Positions 18,978 through 30,002 of a stretch of DNA of 64,000 bases are shown in pieces; within the stretch, counting starts at the first letter, position 1; the number at the start of each line of letters is the position of its first letter. The notes under the pieces are model-generated. The model saw only the letters and a program-made list of their open reading frames with translations. It was not told the origin of the DNA and did no database searches. A program made the position numbers and the translations under genes. Source of the stretch: Shewanella profunda (lineage in GTDB: Bacteria; Pseudomonadota; Gammaproteobacteria; Enterobacterales; Shewanellaceae); contig NZ_JAKILG010000010.1 of the NCBI RefSeq assembly GCF_023283765.1, forward strand, positions 49,217 to 113,216, written 5' to 3'.

Positions 18978-20417
18978 TTAGGCAACAATCAACACTTTAC
19001 AAGTGTTTGTGCCGCCGATAGTTTCCATTGCATCGCCCTTGGTCATTAGCACCAGATCACCGCTCTTCAAATAACCTGCGACAGTTAATGCTTCTAACGC
19101 TTTTTGCGCTAATTCATCCGCTGGGTGGATAGTTGAATCGAAGTAGATTGGTAATACGCCGCGGTATAATGCCATTTTGGCTAGCGTTGTTGCGTGGCGT
19201 GATAAACCAAGGATGGGTAGTGAAGAACTGATGCGTGACATCATCTGTGGTGTAGCACCCGATTCGGTTAATGCGATAATCGCTTTAACGCCTTCTAAAT
19301 GGTTTGCTGCATACATAGTTGATAGGGCAATGGTTTCTTCCACCGAGGTAAAGCGTGCATCTAATCTGTGTTTAGACACTTTAACACTTGGGTGAGACTC
19401 TGCGCCTACACAAACGTTTGCCATTGCTTTAACGGTTTCTTCAGGAAAATCTCCCGCAGCCGTTTCAGCTGACAACATCACTGCGTCTGTACCATCAAGC
19501 ACTGCGTTTGCCACGTCCATGACTTCAGCGCGGGTTGGCATTGGACTTGAAATCATCGATTCCATCATTTGTGTTGCAGTAATGACGATTTTGTTCAGTT
19601 GGCGTGAACGGGCGATGAGTTTCTTTTGTACAGCAACGAGTGCTGCATCACCGATTTCTACACCTAAGTCACCACGGGCAACCATAACAACGTCAGAAGC
19701 GAGGATAACATCATCCATTGCTTCGTCACTGGCGACGGCCTCAGCACGTTCAACCTTAGCAACGATAAGGGCATTACAGCCAGCTTGACGGGCAAGATCG
19801 CGAGCGTAATCTAAATCCGCACCACTACGAGGGAAAGACACGGCTAAATAATCTACTTGGATCAACGCGGCAGTCAGTATGTCTGCTTTGTCTTTTTCGG
19901 TCAGCGCTGCAGCAGATAGTCCACCACCTTGCTTGTTAATACCCTTGTTGTTCGATAAAGGACCCGCAACAGTCACTGTGGTGTGGACCTTACGGCCTTT
20001 AACACCTTCCACACGTAATTGCACACGACCATCATCTAACATCAGAATATCGCCGATAGTCACGTCGTCAGGTAGTTGCTTGTAATCAATACCGACTTGG
20101 TTTTCGTCGCCTTCACCTTTAGCTAGTTCAGCATCTAAAACATAGGCTTGACCTAATTTAAGTTGAACTTTCTTATTGTCTTTGAAAGTAGAAACTCGAA
20201 TTTTTGGCCCTTGTAAGTCACCAAGAATGGCAACATGAACACCTAATTCCTTCGCTATTTCACGAGCTTGAGTCGCGCGTTTTAGATGGTCTTCAGGGGA
20301 GCCGTGGGAGAAGTTAAGACGTACAACATTTGCACCTGCCGCGATAATGCGGCGTAGATTATCATCACGATCTGTGGCGGGACCTAGAGTGGTGACGATT
20401 TTGGTTCTGCGGAACAT
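18978..20417 (-). CDS. pykA: Pyruvate kinase (PykA type)
   Basis: A 479-residue glycolytic enzyme converting phosphoenolpyruvate and ADP to pyruvate and ATP. It begins [20 protein letters not shown], the PykA (pyruvate kinase II) type N-terminus. [35 protein letters not shown] and [20 protein letters not shown] are the family's nucleotide, metal and substrate motifs. It is a single-gene unit oriented the same way as hexR, with a candidate HexR site 59 bp upstream of the start codon. Confidence 0.97.
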   Translation of the reverse strand: MFRRTKIVTTLGPATDRDDNLRRIIAAGANVVRLNFSHGSPEDHLKRATQAREIAKELGVHVAILGDLQGPKIRVSTFKDNKKVQLKLGQAYVLDAELAKGEGDENQVGIDYKQLPDDVTIGDILMLDDGRVQLRVEGVKGRKVHTTVTVAGPLSNNKGINKQGGGLSAAALTEKDKADILTAALIQVDYLAVSFPRSGADLDYARDLARQAGCNALIVAKVERAEAVASDEAMDDVILASDVVMVARGDLGVEIGDAALVAVQKKLIARSRQLNKIVITATQMMESMISSPMPTRAEVMDVANAVLDGTDAVMLSAETAAGDFPEETVKAMANVCVGAESHPSVKVSKHRLDARFTSVEETIALSTMYAANHLEGVKAIIALTESGATPQMMSRISSSLPILGLSRHATTLAKMALYRGVLPIYFDSTIHPADELAQKALEALTVAGYLKSGDLVLMTKGDAMETIGGTNTCKVLIVA

Positions 20418-20475
20418 AAGATACTCCGTTAAAGTTAAAAAATCTTGAGACTATATTACCATGCCATTCCAAATT

Positions 20476-20492
20476 ATGTAGTAAAGTTACAA
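20476..20492 (-). promoter_or_regulatory. Candidate HexR operator upstream of pykA
   Basis: Minus strand TTGTAACTTTACTACAT matches 11 of 14 informative positions of the HexR palindrome TTGTAAT-N3-ATTACAA, recalled from Shewanella regulon work. It lies about 60-75 bp before the pykA start, a position suited to repression. Confidence 0.6.
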
Positions 20493-20601
20493 ACAAATTG
20501 ATCTAAAGTTATGTACCAATTTTGTGAGGTACAGCTGAAATTTGCACTAAACATGGCTAGGTTGAGCATTCGCACTAGCCATATTTAGGATAGGAAGTGA
20601 A

Positions 20602-21456
20602 TTACAGTATCGGATCTTTATTGATACGAGACTCTTTTAGCACTTCTTTTACGCGTTTGAGATTGTCACGGAAACGTGGGCCACGGCGTAGTGTAAAACC
20701 TGTAGCCAATACATCTATAGTCACCAATTGGGCTAAACGCGAGGCCATAGGTAAATACATATCTGTATCTTCAGGCACTTCCATTGTCACTGGCAGTGTA
20801 CACTCCATGGATAACGGTGAGTTGCGTGCGGTAATACCGATAACTGCTGCACCGTTTTCCCTGGCTAAACGCGCTATTTCAATCAATGACTTAGTGCGGC
20901 CCGTGTGGGAAATCAATACCACTACATCGCCCTCATTACTGTTAATACAACTCATGCGTTGCATTAAAACATCGTCAAAGCAGATGACAGGCACATTAAA
21001 ACGGAAAAATTTATTTTGTGCATCATGGGCAACAGAAGCGGATGCCCCTAAGCCAAAGAAAGAAATAGTCTTAGCTTGAGTCAGAATATCAACCGCTTTA
21101 TTTATCGCAGAAACATCTAAACTTTGCCTTGCAGTATCTAGCGAAGCCATTGAAGATTCGAAGATTTTTGTAGTATATGACTCTGTAGAGTCATCTTCTT
21201 CAACATGGCGACTCACATAAGGTGTGCCGTTTGCAAGACTTTGAGCCAGATGTAACTTAAAATCAGGGAAGCCTTTAGTATCTAAGCGGCGACAGAAACG
21301 ATTCACAGTAGGTTCACTCACATCTGCCATCTTAGCGAGAGTGGCGATGCTAGAATGAATAGCCGTTTGCGGTGATGCTAAGATCACCTCTGCTACTTTG
21401 CGTTCTGATTTACTAAAATGGGTGAGGCTTTTTTGAACCTTTTCTAGGGTATTCAT
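20602..21456 (-). CDS. hexR: RpiR-family regulator of central carbon metabolism, HexR
   Basis: A 284-residue transcription factor. An N-terminal RpiR-type helix-turn-helix domain (about 1-77; LAKMADVSEPTVNRFCRRL is the recognition region) is followed by a SIS sugar-phosphate domain (about 120-250; SFFGLGASASVAHDAQNKF, VVVLISHTGRTKSLIE). HexR binds 2-keto-3-deoxy-6-phosphogluconate, the Entner-Doudoroff intermediate, and in Shewanella controls pyk, zwf-pgl-edd-eda and gap genes. Its location between pykA and divergent zwf matches that role. A weak half-site (TGTAATTTTATT near 21482) lies before its own start. Confidence 0.95.
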   Translation of the reverse strand: MNTLEKVQKSLTHFSKSERKVAEVILASPQTAIHSSIATLAKMADVSEPTVNRFCRRLDTKGFPDFKLHLAQSLANGTPYVSRHVEEDDSTESYTTKIFESSMASLDTARQSLDVSAINKAVDILTQAKTISFFGLGASASVAHDAQNKFFRFNVPVICFDDVLMQRMSCINSNEGDVVVLISHTGRTKSLIEIARLARENGAAVIGITARNSPLSMECTLPVTMEVPEDTDMYLPMASRLAQLVTIDVLATGFTLRRGPRFRDNLKRVKEVLKESRINKDPIL

Positions 21457-21688
21457 GCGCGTACGTCCGCTAAATTGAGAATGTAATTTTATTTATTTTG
21501 GTTTAGTGGCTCAGATCAAATCCGTTATTCCACTAATCAACGCTTTGTAGTAAGTTTTTAGTACAATTTTGAAATAAGATTTTACTAGCTTCAGTAATTT
21601 AAGCACAAAAAGCATACCAGATTTATGCTGTAAGTGCCTAGTTAGCCAGAATGTTAATATTGATAAAAATAGATGCATTTAACAAATT

Positions 21689-21705
21689 CTGTTGTTATAT
21701 TACAA
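21689..21705 (+). promoter_or_regulatory. Candidate HexR operator upstream of zwf
   Basis: CTGTTGTTATATTACAA matches 11 of 14 informative positions of the HexR palindrome, with a perfect right half (ATTACAA). The local sequence also forms the palindrome TGTTGT-N6-ACAACA (21690-21707). It lies 62 bp before the zwf start. The remaining 310-bp hexR-zwf gap (21457-21766) shows nothing else clear. Confidence 0.55.
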
Positions 21706-21766
21706 CAAAATGTGGATTTCTTCAGCGACATGAAGGGACACGACAGACAAAGGAGAGCGTAACGCA

Positions 21767-23239
21767 ATGGGCAAAACAACATCAGGCGCCAAAGCTTGTG
21801 ACTTCGTACTCTTTGGTACTAAAGGCGATTTGGCACGACGCAAGTTGTTACCTTCTTTATACCAGTTAGATAAGGCTGAATTACTCGATAAAGATACGAA
21901 AGTGATCGGTGTCGCGAAAGACGAATTTAGTCAGGATGAATTTAGAGACATAGTCACGCTTGCGTTAAACACCTTCGTCAAAGAACCCCTTTGCAAAGAG
22001 ACTCTTCAACGCTTCCTGTCCCGCTGCCACTATATAGGTACCAACTTTACCGATCCTGCTGGTTACAGTGCATTCCATGATTTGCTCAAACCAGAAGAGC
22101 GCGTCATGGTCAGTTACTTTGCCACGCCGCCAGCGATTTTTGGTGATATCTGTCGTTGTCTGCACGAACAAGATCTTATCCACCCAGACTCTCGTGTGGT
22201 GCTCGAAAAGCCCATAGGCTCCGATTTAGACTCTTCCCGCGTTATCAATGACCAAGTTTCCGCTTACTTTAAAGAGCGCCAGGTTTACCGTATTGACCAT
22301 TACTTAGGTAAAGAAACCGTACAGAACTTGATTGCACTGCGTTTTGCTAACTCTTTATTTGCCTCTAAGTGGGATAACCGGACGATTGACCATGTCCAGA
22401 TCACCGTTGCTGAAGAAGTAGGTATCGAAGGCCGCTGGGGTTACTTCGACAAAGCGGGTCAGATGCGCGACATGATCCAAAACCATTTGCTGCAAGTGTT
22501 AACGCTAGTTGCCATGGACCCACCAGTTAACTTAGACGCTGACAGCATCCGTGATGAAAAAGTGAAAGTGCTTAAATCACTGCGTCCGATTAACTCCGAC
22601 AATGTGTATGAAAATACCGTACGCGGTCAGTATAGTGCAGGCTTCTTAAAGGGCAGTCCTGTACCTGGTTATTTAGAAGAGGAAGGCGCTAATTTACAGT
22701 CGCACACAGAAACCTTCGTAGCGATCCGTGTGGATATCGACAATTGGCGTTGGGCGGGCGTACCTTTCTATTTACGTAGCGGTAAACGTATGCCGTTCAA
22801 GAGCTCAGAAATTGTGGTGTATTTCAAAAATCCACCCCATAACTTGTATCGCTCAAGTTACCGTAATCTGCCACCGAACAAGCTGACTATTCGCCTGCAG
22901 CCCCATGAAGGGGTTGAGATCCAAATGATGAATAAAGTGCCAGGTTTGGAGCAGAAGCAACGTCTACAAACCACTAAACTCGATTTAAGCTTCTCCGATA
23001 CCTTCAAAAATGAACGTATCGCCGATGCCTACGAGCGTCTATTGCTTGAAGCTATGCTCGGCAACCAAGCGCTATTTGTTCGCCGTGACGAAGTCGAGCA
23101 GGCATGGACTTGGGTGGATGGCATTATCCAATCCTGGGAACAAAGCAACGAAAAACCAAAACCTTATCCTGCGGGAACTTGGGGTCCAGTTGCGTCAGTT
23201 GCTTTGATCACCAAAGATGGCCGTTCGTGGGACGAGTAG
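21767..23239 (+). CDS. zwf: Glucose-6-phosphate 1-dehydrogenase
   Basis: A 490-residue enzyme oxidising glucose 6-phosphate to 6-phosphogluconolactone with NADP+ or NAD+, the entry to the Entner-Doudoroff and pentose phosphate routes. The dinucleotide-binding motif is FGTKGDLARRKLLPSLY (about 16-32). The active-site signature RIDHYLGKE begins at Arg175. An AAAGGAG ribosome site precedes the ATG. It is the first gene of zwf-pgl-edd-eda; its stop codon lies inside the ribosome site of pgl. Confidence 0.97.
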   Translation: MGKTTSGAKACDFVLFGTKGDLARRKLLPSLYQLDKAELLDKDTKVIGVAKDEFSQDEFRDIVTLALNTFVKEPLCKETLQRFLSRCHYIGTNFTDPAGYSAFHDLLKPEERVMVSYFATPPAIFGDICRCLHEQDLIHPDSRVVLEKPIGSDLDSSRVINDQVSAYFKERQVYRIDHYLGKETVQNLIALRFANSLFASKWDNRTIDHVQITVAEEVGIEGRWGYFDKAGQMRDMIQNHLLQVLTLVAMDPPVNLDADSIRDEKVKVLKSLRPINSDNVYENTVRGQYSAGFLKGSPVPGYLEEEGANLQSHTETFVAIRVDIDNWRWAGVPFYLRSGKRMPFKSSEIVVYFKNPPHNLYRSSYRNLPPNKLTIRLQPHEGVEIQMMNKVPGLEQKQRLQTTKLDLSFSDTFKNERIADAYERLLLEAMLGNQALFVRRDEVEQAWTWVDGIIQSWEQSNEKPKPYPAGTWGPVASVALITKDGRSWDE

Positions 23240-23248
23240 GAGACTTTG

Positions 23249-23947
23249 ATGATTAAAGAAACCGTATTCAAATCTTTCGATACGCCAAGTGCGTTAGAGC
23301 AACAGCTTGCGAATAGAATTGCGAGCCAGTTGCAAGAAGCCGTTGATACTAGAGGTAAAGCGAGCCTTGTGGTATCCGGTGGTTCAACACCGCTTAAGTT
23401 GTTCCAGCTACTAAGCATGAAGTCCATCGATTGGAGTGATGTCTACATCACTCTCGCCGATGAGCGCTGGGTTGAAGCCGACGCAGATGCTTCTAATGAG
23501 CGTCTCGTGCGTGAACATTTATTACAAAACCGTGCAGCCAATGCCAAGTTTCGTGGGTTAAAGAATATGTTTTCAACCGCAGAGGCGGGCGCCGATATGG
23601 CGGCTGAATCATTATCACATTTTCCTCGCCCCTTCGATGTCGTCGTATTAGGTATGGGGAATGATGGTCATACATGTTCATGGTTCCCTTGTAGTGCCGA
23701 ACTTGATGAAGCATTATCGACACAGGCTTTGTGTGTAGCAACTAATCCAACGACTGCGCCCTATGGCAGAATGACCCTATCTAAGAGTGCCATTCTGAAC
23801 AGTAGACAGATTTATCTGCACTTAGTTGGGGAACAGAAATTATCCGTATATCGTCAAGCGTTAGAAAGTGATGATGTCCATGCTATGCCTATCAGAGCCG
23901 TATTAGCGCAGCGTAAAACGCCCGTTGATGTGTTCTGGAGCGCTTAA
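23249..23947 (+). CDS. pgl: 6-phosphogluconolactonase
   Basis: A 232-residue DevB/SOL-type lactonase that hydrolyses 6-phosphogluconolactone to 6-phosphogluconate. LVVSGGSTPLKLFQLL is the phosphate-binding segment, and TLADERWVEADADASNERLVRE and LGMGNDGHTCSWFP are the family's active-site motifs. The ATG at 23249 is preferred over the TTG immediately before it because TAGGAGA (23237-23243) is correctly spaced. It is the second gene of the operon. Confidence 0.95.
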   Translation: MIKETVFKSFDTPSALEQQLANRIASQLQEAVDTRGKASLVVSGGSTPLKLFQLLSMKSIDWSDVYITLADERWVEADADASNERLVREHLLQNRAANAKFRGLKNMFSTAEAGADMAAESLSHFPRPFDVVVLGMGNDGHTCSWFPCSAELDEALSTQALCVATNPTTAPYGRMTLSKSAILNSRQIYLHLVGEQKLSVYRQALESDDVHAMPIRAVLAQRKTPVDVFWSA

Positions 23948-23956
23948 GGAGTCACT

Positions 23957-25798
23957 ATGCACTCAGTAGAAATACACTCGGTAGTTCAAGCAGTTACCGA
24001 CAGAATTATTGCCCGTAGCAAAGCGTCACGTGCAGGTTATTTAGCCGCATTGAATGATGCCCGTAATCATGGCGTACACCGTAGCTCATTGAGCTGTGGC
24101 AACTTAGCCCACGGTTTTGCGGCCTGCAAACCAGATGACAAAAATGCACTGCGTCAATTGAATAAAGCAAACATTGGCATAGTGACGGCATTTAACGATA
24201 TGTTATCTGCGCACCAACCCTATGAAAGCTATCCTGAATTGCTGAAAAAAGCCTGTCAGGAAGTTGGCTGTGTGGCACAAGTGGCGGGCGGTGTTCCGGC
24301 CATGTGTGACGGGGTGACCCAAGGTCAACCCGGTATGGAACTGAGCCTACTGAGTCGTGAAGTGATTGCCATGGCAACCGCTGTAGGCCTATCCCATAAC
24401 ATGTTCGATGGCGCTTTACTGCTCGGGATTTGCGACAAAATAGTGCCAGGTTTGCTCATCGGCGCCTTAAGTTTCGGTCATTTACCTATGTTATTTGTGC
24501 CTGCAGGGCCAATGAAATCAGGTATTCCGAACAAAGAAAAAGCCCGTATTCGTCAGCAATTTGCCCAAGGTAAAGTAGACCGTGCGCAACTGCTTGAAGC
24601 CGAAGCTCAGTCATACCACAGTGCGGGGACTTGTACTTTCTATGGTACTGCTAACTCGAATCAGTTGATGCTCGAAGTGATGGGTCTGCAGTTACCAGGT
24701 TCTTCCTTTGTGAATCCAGACGATCCACTGCGCGAAGCCTTAAACAAGATGGCGGCTAAGCAAGTGTGTCGTTTAACCGAAATGGGCACGCAATACACGC
24801 CAATTGGCGAAGTGGTTAGCGAAAAGTCTGTGGTTAACGGCATAGTCGCGCTATTAGCGACAGGCGGTTCAACTAACTTGACGATGCACATAGTCGCTGC
24901 GGCACGCGCTGCCGGTATTATCGTGAACTGGGATGATTTTTCGGAGTTATCCGATGCCGTGCCATTAGTGGCGCGCGTGTATCCCAACGGTCATGCCGAT
25001 ATTAATCATTTCCACGCCGCCGGTGGTATGGCGTACTTAATCAAAGAATTACTCGATGCGGGTCTATTACATGAAGATGTGAATACCGTCGCGGGCTTTG
25101 GTTTACGCCGTTACACCCAAGAGCCAAGACTGCTCGACGGCGAGCTGCGCTGGGTCGATGGTCCAACGACTAGTTTAGATACTGAAGTGTTAACCTCAGT
25201 CGCATCACCTTTCCAAGGCAACGGTGGCTTGAAATTACTTAAAGGTAACTTAGGTCGCGCTGTGATCAAAGTGTCTGCGGTACAAGAACAGCACCGTGTC
25301 GTTGAAGCGCCAGCTGTGGTGATTGACGATCAAAACAAACTCGATGCACTATTCCAATCTGGTGCACTGGATAGAGATTGTGTTGTGGTGGTTAAAGGCC
25401 AAGGCCCGAAAGCCAATGGTATGCCAGAACTGCATAAATTAACCCCATTATTGGGAACGCTTCAGGATAAAGGCTTTAAAGTGGCGCTGCTGACCGACGG
25501 TCGTATGTCTGGCGCTTCGGGTAAAGTTCCTGCGGCCATTCATTTAACGCCTGAAGCTTTAGATGGTGGTTTAATTGCCAAAGTCCAAGATGGCGATTTG
25601 ATCCGTGTCGATGCGTTAACAGGCGAACTGAGTCTGCTGGTGTCAGAAACTGAACTTGCTACCAGAACCGCGGGTATAGTGGATTTACATCGCTCACGTT
25701 ATGGCATGGGCCGCGAGTTATTTAGTGCGCTACGTTCAAATCTAAGCAGTCCAGAAACTGGTGCGCGTTGTACTAATGCCATCGATGAACTTTATTAA
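23957..25798 (+). CDS. edd: Phosphogluconate dehydratase (Entner-Doudoroff)
   Basis: A 613-residue Fe-S dehydratase of the IlvD/Edd family, converting 6-phosphogluconate to 2-keto-3-deoxy-6-phosphogluconate (KDPG). Cluster-related cysteines are visible in [18 protein letters not shown], in [13 protein letters not shown] and in [15 protein letters not shown]. The C-terminal domain has the [19 protein letters not shown] motif. Length is as in E. coli. It starts 9 bp after pgl and its product KDPG is the expected HexR effector. Confidence 0.97.
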   Translation: MHSVEIHSVVQAVTDRIIARSKASRAGYLAALNDARNHGVHRSSLSCGNLAHGFAACKPDDKNALRQLNKANIGIVTAFNDMLSAHQPYESYPELLKKACQEVGCVAQVAGGVPAMCDGVTQGQPGMELSLLSREVIAMATAVGLSHNMFDGALLLGICDKIVPGLLIGALSFGHLPMLFVPAGPMKSGIPNKEKARIRQQFAQGKVDRAQLLEAEAQSYHSAGTCTFYGTANSNQLMLEVMGLQLPGSSFVNPDDPLREALNKMAAKQVCRLTEMGTQYTPIGEVVSEKSVVNGIVALLATGGSTNLTMHIVAAARAAGIIVNWDDFSELSDAVPLVARVYPNGHADINHFHAAGGMAYLIKELLDAGLLHEDVNTVAGFGLRRYTQEPRLLDGELRWVDGPTTSLDTEVLTSVASPFQGNGGLKLLKGNLGRAVIKVSAVQEQHRVVEAPAVVIDDQNKLDALFQSGALDRDCVVVVKGQGPKANGMPELHKLTPLLGTLQDKGFKVALLTDGRMSGASGKVPAAIHLTPEALDGGLIAKVQDGDLIRVDALTGELSLLVSETELATRTAGIVDLHRSRYGMGRELFSALRSNLSSPETGARCTNAIDELY

Positions 25799-25818
25799 TA
25801 CAAAGGAAGAATAACGCA

Positions 25819-26460
25819 ATGCTTGAGAATAACTGGTCATTACAACCACAAGATATTTTTAAACGCAGCCCTATTGTTCCTGTTATGGTGATTAACAAGA
25901 TTGAACATGCGGTGCCATTAGCACGCGCACTGGTTGCCGGTGGCATTAGCGTGTTAGAAGTGACGTTGCGGACACCTTGTGCACTCGAAGCTATCACTAA
26001 AATCGCCAAAGAAGTACCTGAAGCTTTAGTCGGCGCAGGCACCATCTTAAACGAAGCCCAGCTTGATCTTGCGATTGCCGCTGGTGCGCAGTTTATTATC
26101 ACCCCAGGCGCGACTGTTGAACTGCTCAAAGCGGGTATGCATGGTCCAGTCCCCTTAATCCCAGGCGTTGCGAGTATTTCGGAAGTGATGACGGGTATGG
26201 CGCTCGGTTACACCCACTTTAAATTCTTCCCAGCCGAAGCTTCTGGTGGTGTGGATGCTCTTAAAGCCTTCTCGGGTCCGCTAGCGGATATTCGCTTCTG
26301 CCCAACGGGTGGCATTACGCCAAGCAGCTATAAAGATTATCTAGCACTGAAAAACGTCGATTGTATTGGTGGTAGCTGGATTGCACCAACGGATGCAATG
26401 GAACACGGCGATTGGGATCGTATCACCCAGCTTTGTAAAGAAGCTATAGGCGCTTTGTAA
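25819..26460 (+). CDS. eda: KDPG/KHG aldolase
   Basis: A 213-residue class I aldolase that splits KDPG into pyruvate and glyceraldehyde 3-phosphate. The Schiff-base lysine is Lys135 in [26 protein letters not shown] and VGAGTILN, with their catalytic glutamate and phosphate-binding region, are present. Last gene of the zwf-pgl-edd-eda operon, with a terminator 30 bp downstream. It supplies glyceraldehyde 3-phosphate to GapA and pyruvate beside PykA. Confidence 0.97.
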   Translation: MLENNWSLQPQDIFKRSPIVPVMVINKIEHAVPLARALVAGGISVLEVTLRTPCALEAITKIAKEVPEALVGAGTILNEAQLDLAIAAGAQFIITPGATVELLKAGMHGPVPLIPGVASISEVMTGMALGYTHFKFFPAEASGGVDALKAFSGPLADIRFCPTGGITPSSYKDYLALKNVDCIGGSWIAPTDAMEHGDWDRITQLCKEAIGAL

Positions 26461-26490
26461 GACCAAGGTGAGCGTGAAATTCATGTATAC

Positions 26491-26514
26491 AAAAACCACC
26501 GCAAGGTGGTTTTT
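26491..26514 (+). terminator. Terminator of the zwf-pgl-edd-eda operon
   Basis: A perfect 10-bp stem, AAAAACCACC (26491-26500), loop GCAA and GGTGGTTTTT (26505-26514). It lies 30 bp after the eda stop. Confidence 0.92.
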
Positions 26515-26619
26515 CATTTTTAGCATTTCGCTTTCTGATAGACATCGAGCAGTGATAGAAATTGTGCTGTGACAGAGAGTCTAGCTTTGGCAGAGAGTCA
26601 GGCAGAGCAATATCTTGGC

Positions 26620-27975
26620 TTACATCTCCTTGCTAAGCTCAACATTCGATCCCGCTTTTGGGCTAAACAACTGCTGATACAGTCGTCCCGCAAATTCATC
26701 TGTCATCCCTGAGATATAATCTGCCAATATTCTGTGACTGTTTAAGCCTTGCTTCTCGCTATCGCGCCAGCGCTCTTGGGTATTGAGCGGCAGTAAACGC
26801 TCGGGATCCGAGGCGAAGGCTTCAAATAAGCCCATTACGATTTGTTGCCCTTTATATTCGAGCATTTGGATCTCGGGTTTACGGATAACGTATTTATAAA
26901 CTAGCTGTTTAAGTACATTGAGTGCAATGGCAAACTCGGGCTCTAGGGTCGCGTTAAAGCGCAGTAAGGGCTCTTGGAAAGCCTCATCTTCGGTAATGAT
27001 GATGGCGGTAACAAAACCATTTACTAAGGTGCCTATGGCATCTTTGCGTAGGTGATGTTCATGGGAAAACAGCTTGATACCAATATCGGCAAGCTCTTGT
27101 CTTATCCAAGCATCGCCACTTTGAGTCAATGTGGATGCAACATCCTGTTGCCACTGGGATGCAGTGACTATGCCCATCACTATCGCATCTTCGAGATCGT
27201 GCACCGCATAGGCGATATCATCGGCCAGTTCCATTATTGAACAGTCGAAGGATTTAAATTGGGTGCGTAAATGTGGATAGTGGTGCAGGGCGGGATGTAT
27301 TCCTTGCTGGGTCGAAGTGAAACGGCTGCGATCCTGCTCAGACAAAGGCTCAAGTACCCATGCGAAGATGTCGTTATCGTCATCGAAAACACCTTTAACG
27401 GGTGGCCATTGTGACGGCTTTAACTGCCTGTGGTTGGTAATTTCATTATATTTGCCGGCGATAAACAGCTGTGAGCGCGGTGAGGGGTACTTCAAAATGC
27501 CAAGCATAGTGCGTCGGCACAGATTCATCCCAAAATCTAAGGTATAGGGCTCAAGTTTCGATAAAATTCGAAAGGTTTGACCATTACCCTCAAAGCCGCC
27601 GTGGTCGCGCATCATGTAATTTAATGCCACTTCGCCGCCGTGGCCGAAGGGAGGATGACCAATATCGTGGGCCAAACACAGGGACTCTAATAAACTCATA
27701 GAGCAAAGCAGCTGTTTATGCTGTGGATATTTACGCCTCAGTTGGGCAGCTATGCCGGTGCCAATTTGCGAGACTTCGAGTGAGTGGGTTAATCGGGTAC
27801 GATAAAAATCATTCATGCCAACGCCCAATACTTGGGTCTTGGCCTGTAGTCGACGAAAGGCAGCTGAGTGAAGAATACGCGCCCTGTCTCTTTGGTAGGG
27901 ACTACGGTGATCGTTACGCCTTTGTTTATCTTCACCATGGCGGCGTTCTTGCCAAACACTTGAAGTCATATGCAT
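26620..27975 (-). CDS. dgt: dGTP triphosphohydrolase (HD-domain dGTPase)
   Basis: A 451-residue HD-domain dNTPase that hydrolyses dGTP to deoxyguanosine and triphosphate. N-terminal [31 protein letters not shown] and [13 protein letters not shown] start the catalytic domain. The metal-binding HD pair is in [15 protein letters not shown], and [18 protein letters not shown] carries the distal aspartate. It is shorter than E. coli Dgt (505) and closer to the Shewanella dGTPase reported as an anti-phage protein. The yfbR gene starts 19 bp upstream on the same strand, so both may be co-expressed. Two ATGs are possible at the start (residues 1 and 3). Confidence 0.9.
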   Translation of the reverse strand: MHMTSSVWQERRHGEDKQRRNDHRSPYQRDRARILHSAAFRRLQAKTQVLGVGMNDFYRTRLTHSLEVSQIGTGIAAQLRRKYPQHKQLLCSMSLLESLCLAHDIGHPPFGHGGEVALNYMMRDHGGFEGNGQTFRILSKLEPYTLDFGMNLCRRTMLGILKYPSPRSQLFIAGKYNEITNHRQLKPSQWPPVKGVFDDDNDIFAWVLEPLSEQDRSRFTSTQQGIHPALHHYPHLRTQFKSFDCSIMELADDIAYAVHDLEDAIVMGIVTASQWQQDVASTLTQSGDAWIRQELADIGIKLFSHEHHLRKDAIGTLVNGFVTAIIITEDEAFQEPLLRFNATLEPEFAIALNVLKQLVYKYVIRKPEIQMLEYKGQQIVMGLFEAFASDPERLLPLNTQERWRDSEKQGLNSHRILADYISGMTDEFAGRLYQQLFSPKAGSNVELSKEM

Positions 27976-27994
27976 TCCTAGCGAGAGTGGAAAA

Positions 27995-28582
27995 TTAAAG
28001 CATCTTGTTAATTTCGTCTAAATTCAAGGTGAAACTGGGAACAAAACAATCGATAAAGAATTTTACTGCAGGATCCGGATTGGCCTCAAGCATAGCTTCT
28101 AGGCGCTTACGGGCAGTATTGAATTCGGTATTTCCCGCGCGGTTTTCTTCCAAACATTTAAGGTATGCACACAGAGTATCGGCTGATTTTACAATCGCTT
28201 TGTAAATTGGATCCGTGTAATCACTGATAAATAAACTGCGATAATCCTCTTTAAATTCCTCTGGTACCATATCCAACATGCGCTGCTCGGCAATCGCTTC
28301 AATTTTTTTATACTCTGCTTCGATTTCTTTATTGAAGTATTTCACCGGCGTGGGTAGATCACCGGTTAAGATCTCACTCGCATCATGGAAAATAGCAAGG
28401 CTGGTCGCTTGATGGGGATCGAGCATCGTGCCGAATTTCTTATTACTAATGATCACCAGTGCATGGGCCACCATAGCCACCTGCAGTGAGTGTTCTTGAA
28501 CATTTTCGGTGCGGACGTTGTACATCAAAGGCCAGCGTTGGATCAGCTTCATTCGGGCGAGGTGAGCAAATAAGTGACTCAT
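27995..28582 (-). CDS. yfbR: 5'-deoxynucleotidase YfbR
   Basis: A 195-residue HD-domain nucleotidase acting on deoxyribonucleoside 5'-monophosphates. [22 protein letters not shown] contains the HD metal site, and [17 protein letters not shown] carries the upstream histidine. [20 protein letters not shown] is the distal aspartate region. It sits between alaA and dgt; the alaA-yfbR neighbourhood is also known in enterics, with dgt as the extra gene here. Confidence 0.95.
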   Translation of the reverse strand: MSHLFAHLARMKLIQRWPLMYNVRTENVQEHSLQVAMVAHALVIISNKKFGTMLDPHQATSLAIFHDASEILTGDLPTPVKYFNKEIEAEYKKIEAIAEQRMLDMVPEEFKEDYRSLFISDYTDPIYKAIVKSADTLCAYLKCLEENRAGNTEFNTARKRLEAMLEANPDPAVKFFIDCFVPSFTLNLDEINKML

Positions 28583-28744
28583 GGTTTTCCTTCTAATGAG
28601 TGAATTTGGAAGGCGACAAGCTGCAATTGAAGATGTGACTCGAATGAATGGGCAGTGTTGACGCTAATGAAGTGCTAGATTATCACAGCCTTGGATGACA
28701 CGTGAGCTTGGGTGTGCGGGATTTACTGAAATAGCTAAAAATAA

Positions 28745-28763
28745 AGCGATCACTTGGATCGCT
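28745..28763 (-). terminator. Terminator downstream of alaA
   Basis: AGCGATC (28745-28751) and GATCGCT (28757-28763) form a 7-bp stem; on the minus strand it is followed by TTATTTTTA. This separates alaA from yfbR-dgt transcription. Confidence 0.7.
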
Positions 28764-28787
28764 CTATGACTTCAACAACCCACAATA

Positions 28788-30002
28788 CTACTGTCGATAG
28801 TTTTCGAGAAAAGCACCAAACTCGGTGAGCGCTTTTTTAAGATCTTCCTTATAAGGTAAAAAAACCACTCGCAGGTGATCGGGTTCTGGCCAGTTAAAGG
28901 CCGTACCTTGGACGAGTAGGATTTTCTTCTCTCTGAGTAAATCGAGTACTAAACGCTCGTCATCCCGCAGATTAAATTTTTTCATATCCAGTTTAGGGAA
29001 GGCATACAGTGCACCCTTAGGTTTTTTCACGCTCACACCAGGGATTTGGTTTAGCAATTCGTAGCAGGCATCCCTTTGTACCGTGAGTCGGCCATTAGGC
29101 AAAATTAGCTCGTTAATGCTTTGGTAACCGCCAAGCGCTGTTTGAATCGCATGTTGATTGGGTACGTTAGCGCACAGGCGCATAGAGGAAAGCATCTCTA
29201 AGCCTTCGATGTAGCTCTTAGCTGCTTTAAGGTTGCCAGAGAGCATCATCCAGCCAACACGAAAGCCCGCAGCGCGATATGCCTTTGATAGTCCATTAAA
29301 AGTGACTGTCAAAATATCATCCGATAAGCTTGCTGCCGGAATATGTTTAGCTTCATCGTATAAAATTTTGTCATAGATCTCATCGGCAAACAGGATCAAG
29401 CAGTGCTCGCGGCAAAGTTCAACAACCTGTAGCAGTAACTCACGACTGTACACTGCGCCCGTAGGATTGTTTGGATTAATAAGGACAATACCGCGAGTAC
29501 GCGATGAGATTTTGCTTTTAATGTCATTAAGATCGGGGAACCAGTCCGCTTCTTCATCGCAGCGATAATGCACTGCTTTACCGCCCGCGAGATTGGCCGC
29601 AGCAGTCCACAGTGGATAATCTGGTGAAGGAATTAAGATCTCATCATCGGTATTCAACAAGCCTTGCATCGCCATCATAATGAGCTCTGATACGCCATTA
29701 CCGATATAGATGTCTTCGATATCGACTCCAAAAATCCCTTGGGCTTGATAATGCTGCACTATGGCCTTGCGGGCAGAGAATAATCCTTTTGACTCACAGT
29801 AGCCTTGGGCACTGGGTAAATTAAGGATCACATCGCGCACAATTTCCTCTGGTGCTTCAAAACCGAAGGGGGCTGGATTGCCTATATTGAGTTTGAGGAT
29901 CCTGTGTCCCTCATCTTCTAAACGTCTGGCTTCCTTGTGCACTGGGCCGCGGATGTCATAGCAAACGGTATCCAGTTTATTGGATTTGATGATAGGGCGC
30001 AT
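28788..30002 (-). CDS. alaA: Alanine-synthesising aminotransferase AlaA
   Basis: A 404-residue PLP-dependent class I/II aminotransferase that makes alanine from pyruvate and glutamate. It begins MRPIIKSNKLDTVCYDIRGP, as E. coli AlaA (YfbQ) does. LINPNNPTGAVYS, ILFADEIYDKILYDEAKHIP and the PLP-lysine motif FNGLSKAYRAAGFRVGWM are present. Full length. It is transcribed alone, given a terminator before yfbR. Confidence 0.95.
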   Translation of the reverse strand: MRPIIKSNKLDTVCYDIRGPVHKEARRLEDEGHRILKLNIGNPAPFGFEAPEEIVRDVILNLPSAQGYCESKGLFSARKAIVQHYQAQGIFGVDIEDIYIGNGVSELIMMAMQGLLNTDDEILIPSPDYPLWTAAANLAGGKAVHYRCDEEADWFPDLNDIKSKISSRTRGIVLINPNNPTGAVYSRELLLQVVELCREHCLILFADEIYDKILYDEAKHIPAASLSDDILTVTFNGLSKAYRAAGFRVGWMMLSGNLKAAKSYIEGLEMLSSMRLCANVPNQHAIQTALGGYQSINELILPNGRLTVQRDACYELLNQIPGVSVKKPKGALYAFPKLDMKKFNLRDDERLVLDLLREKKILLVQGTAFNWPEPDHLRVVFLPYKEDLKKALTEFGAFLENYRQ

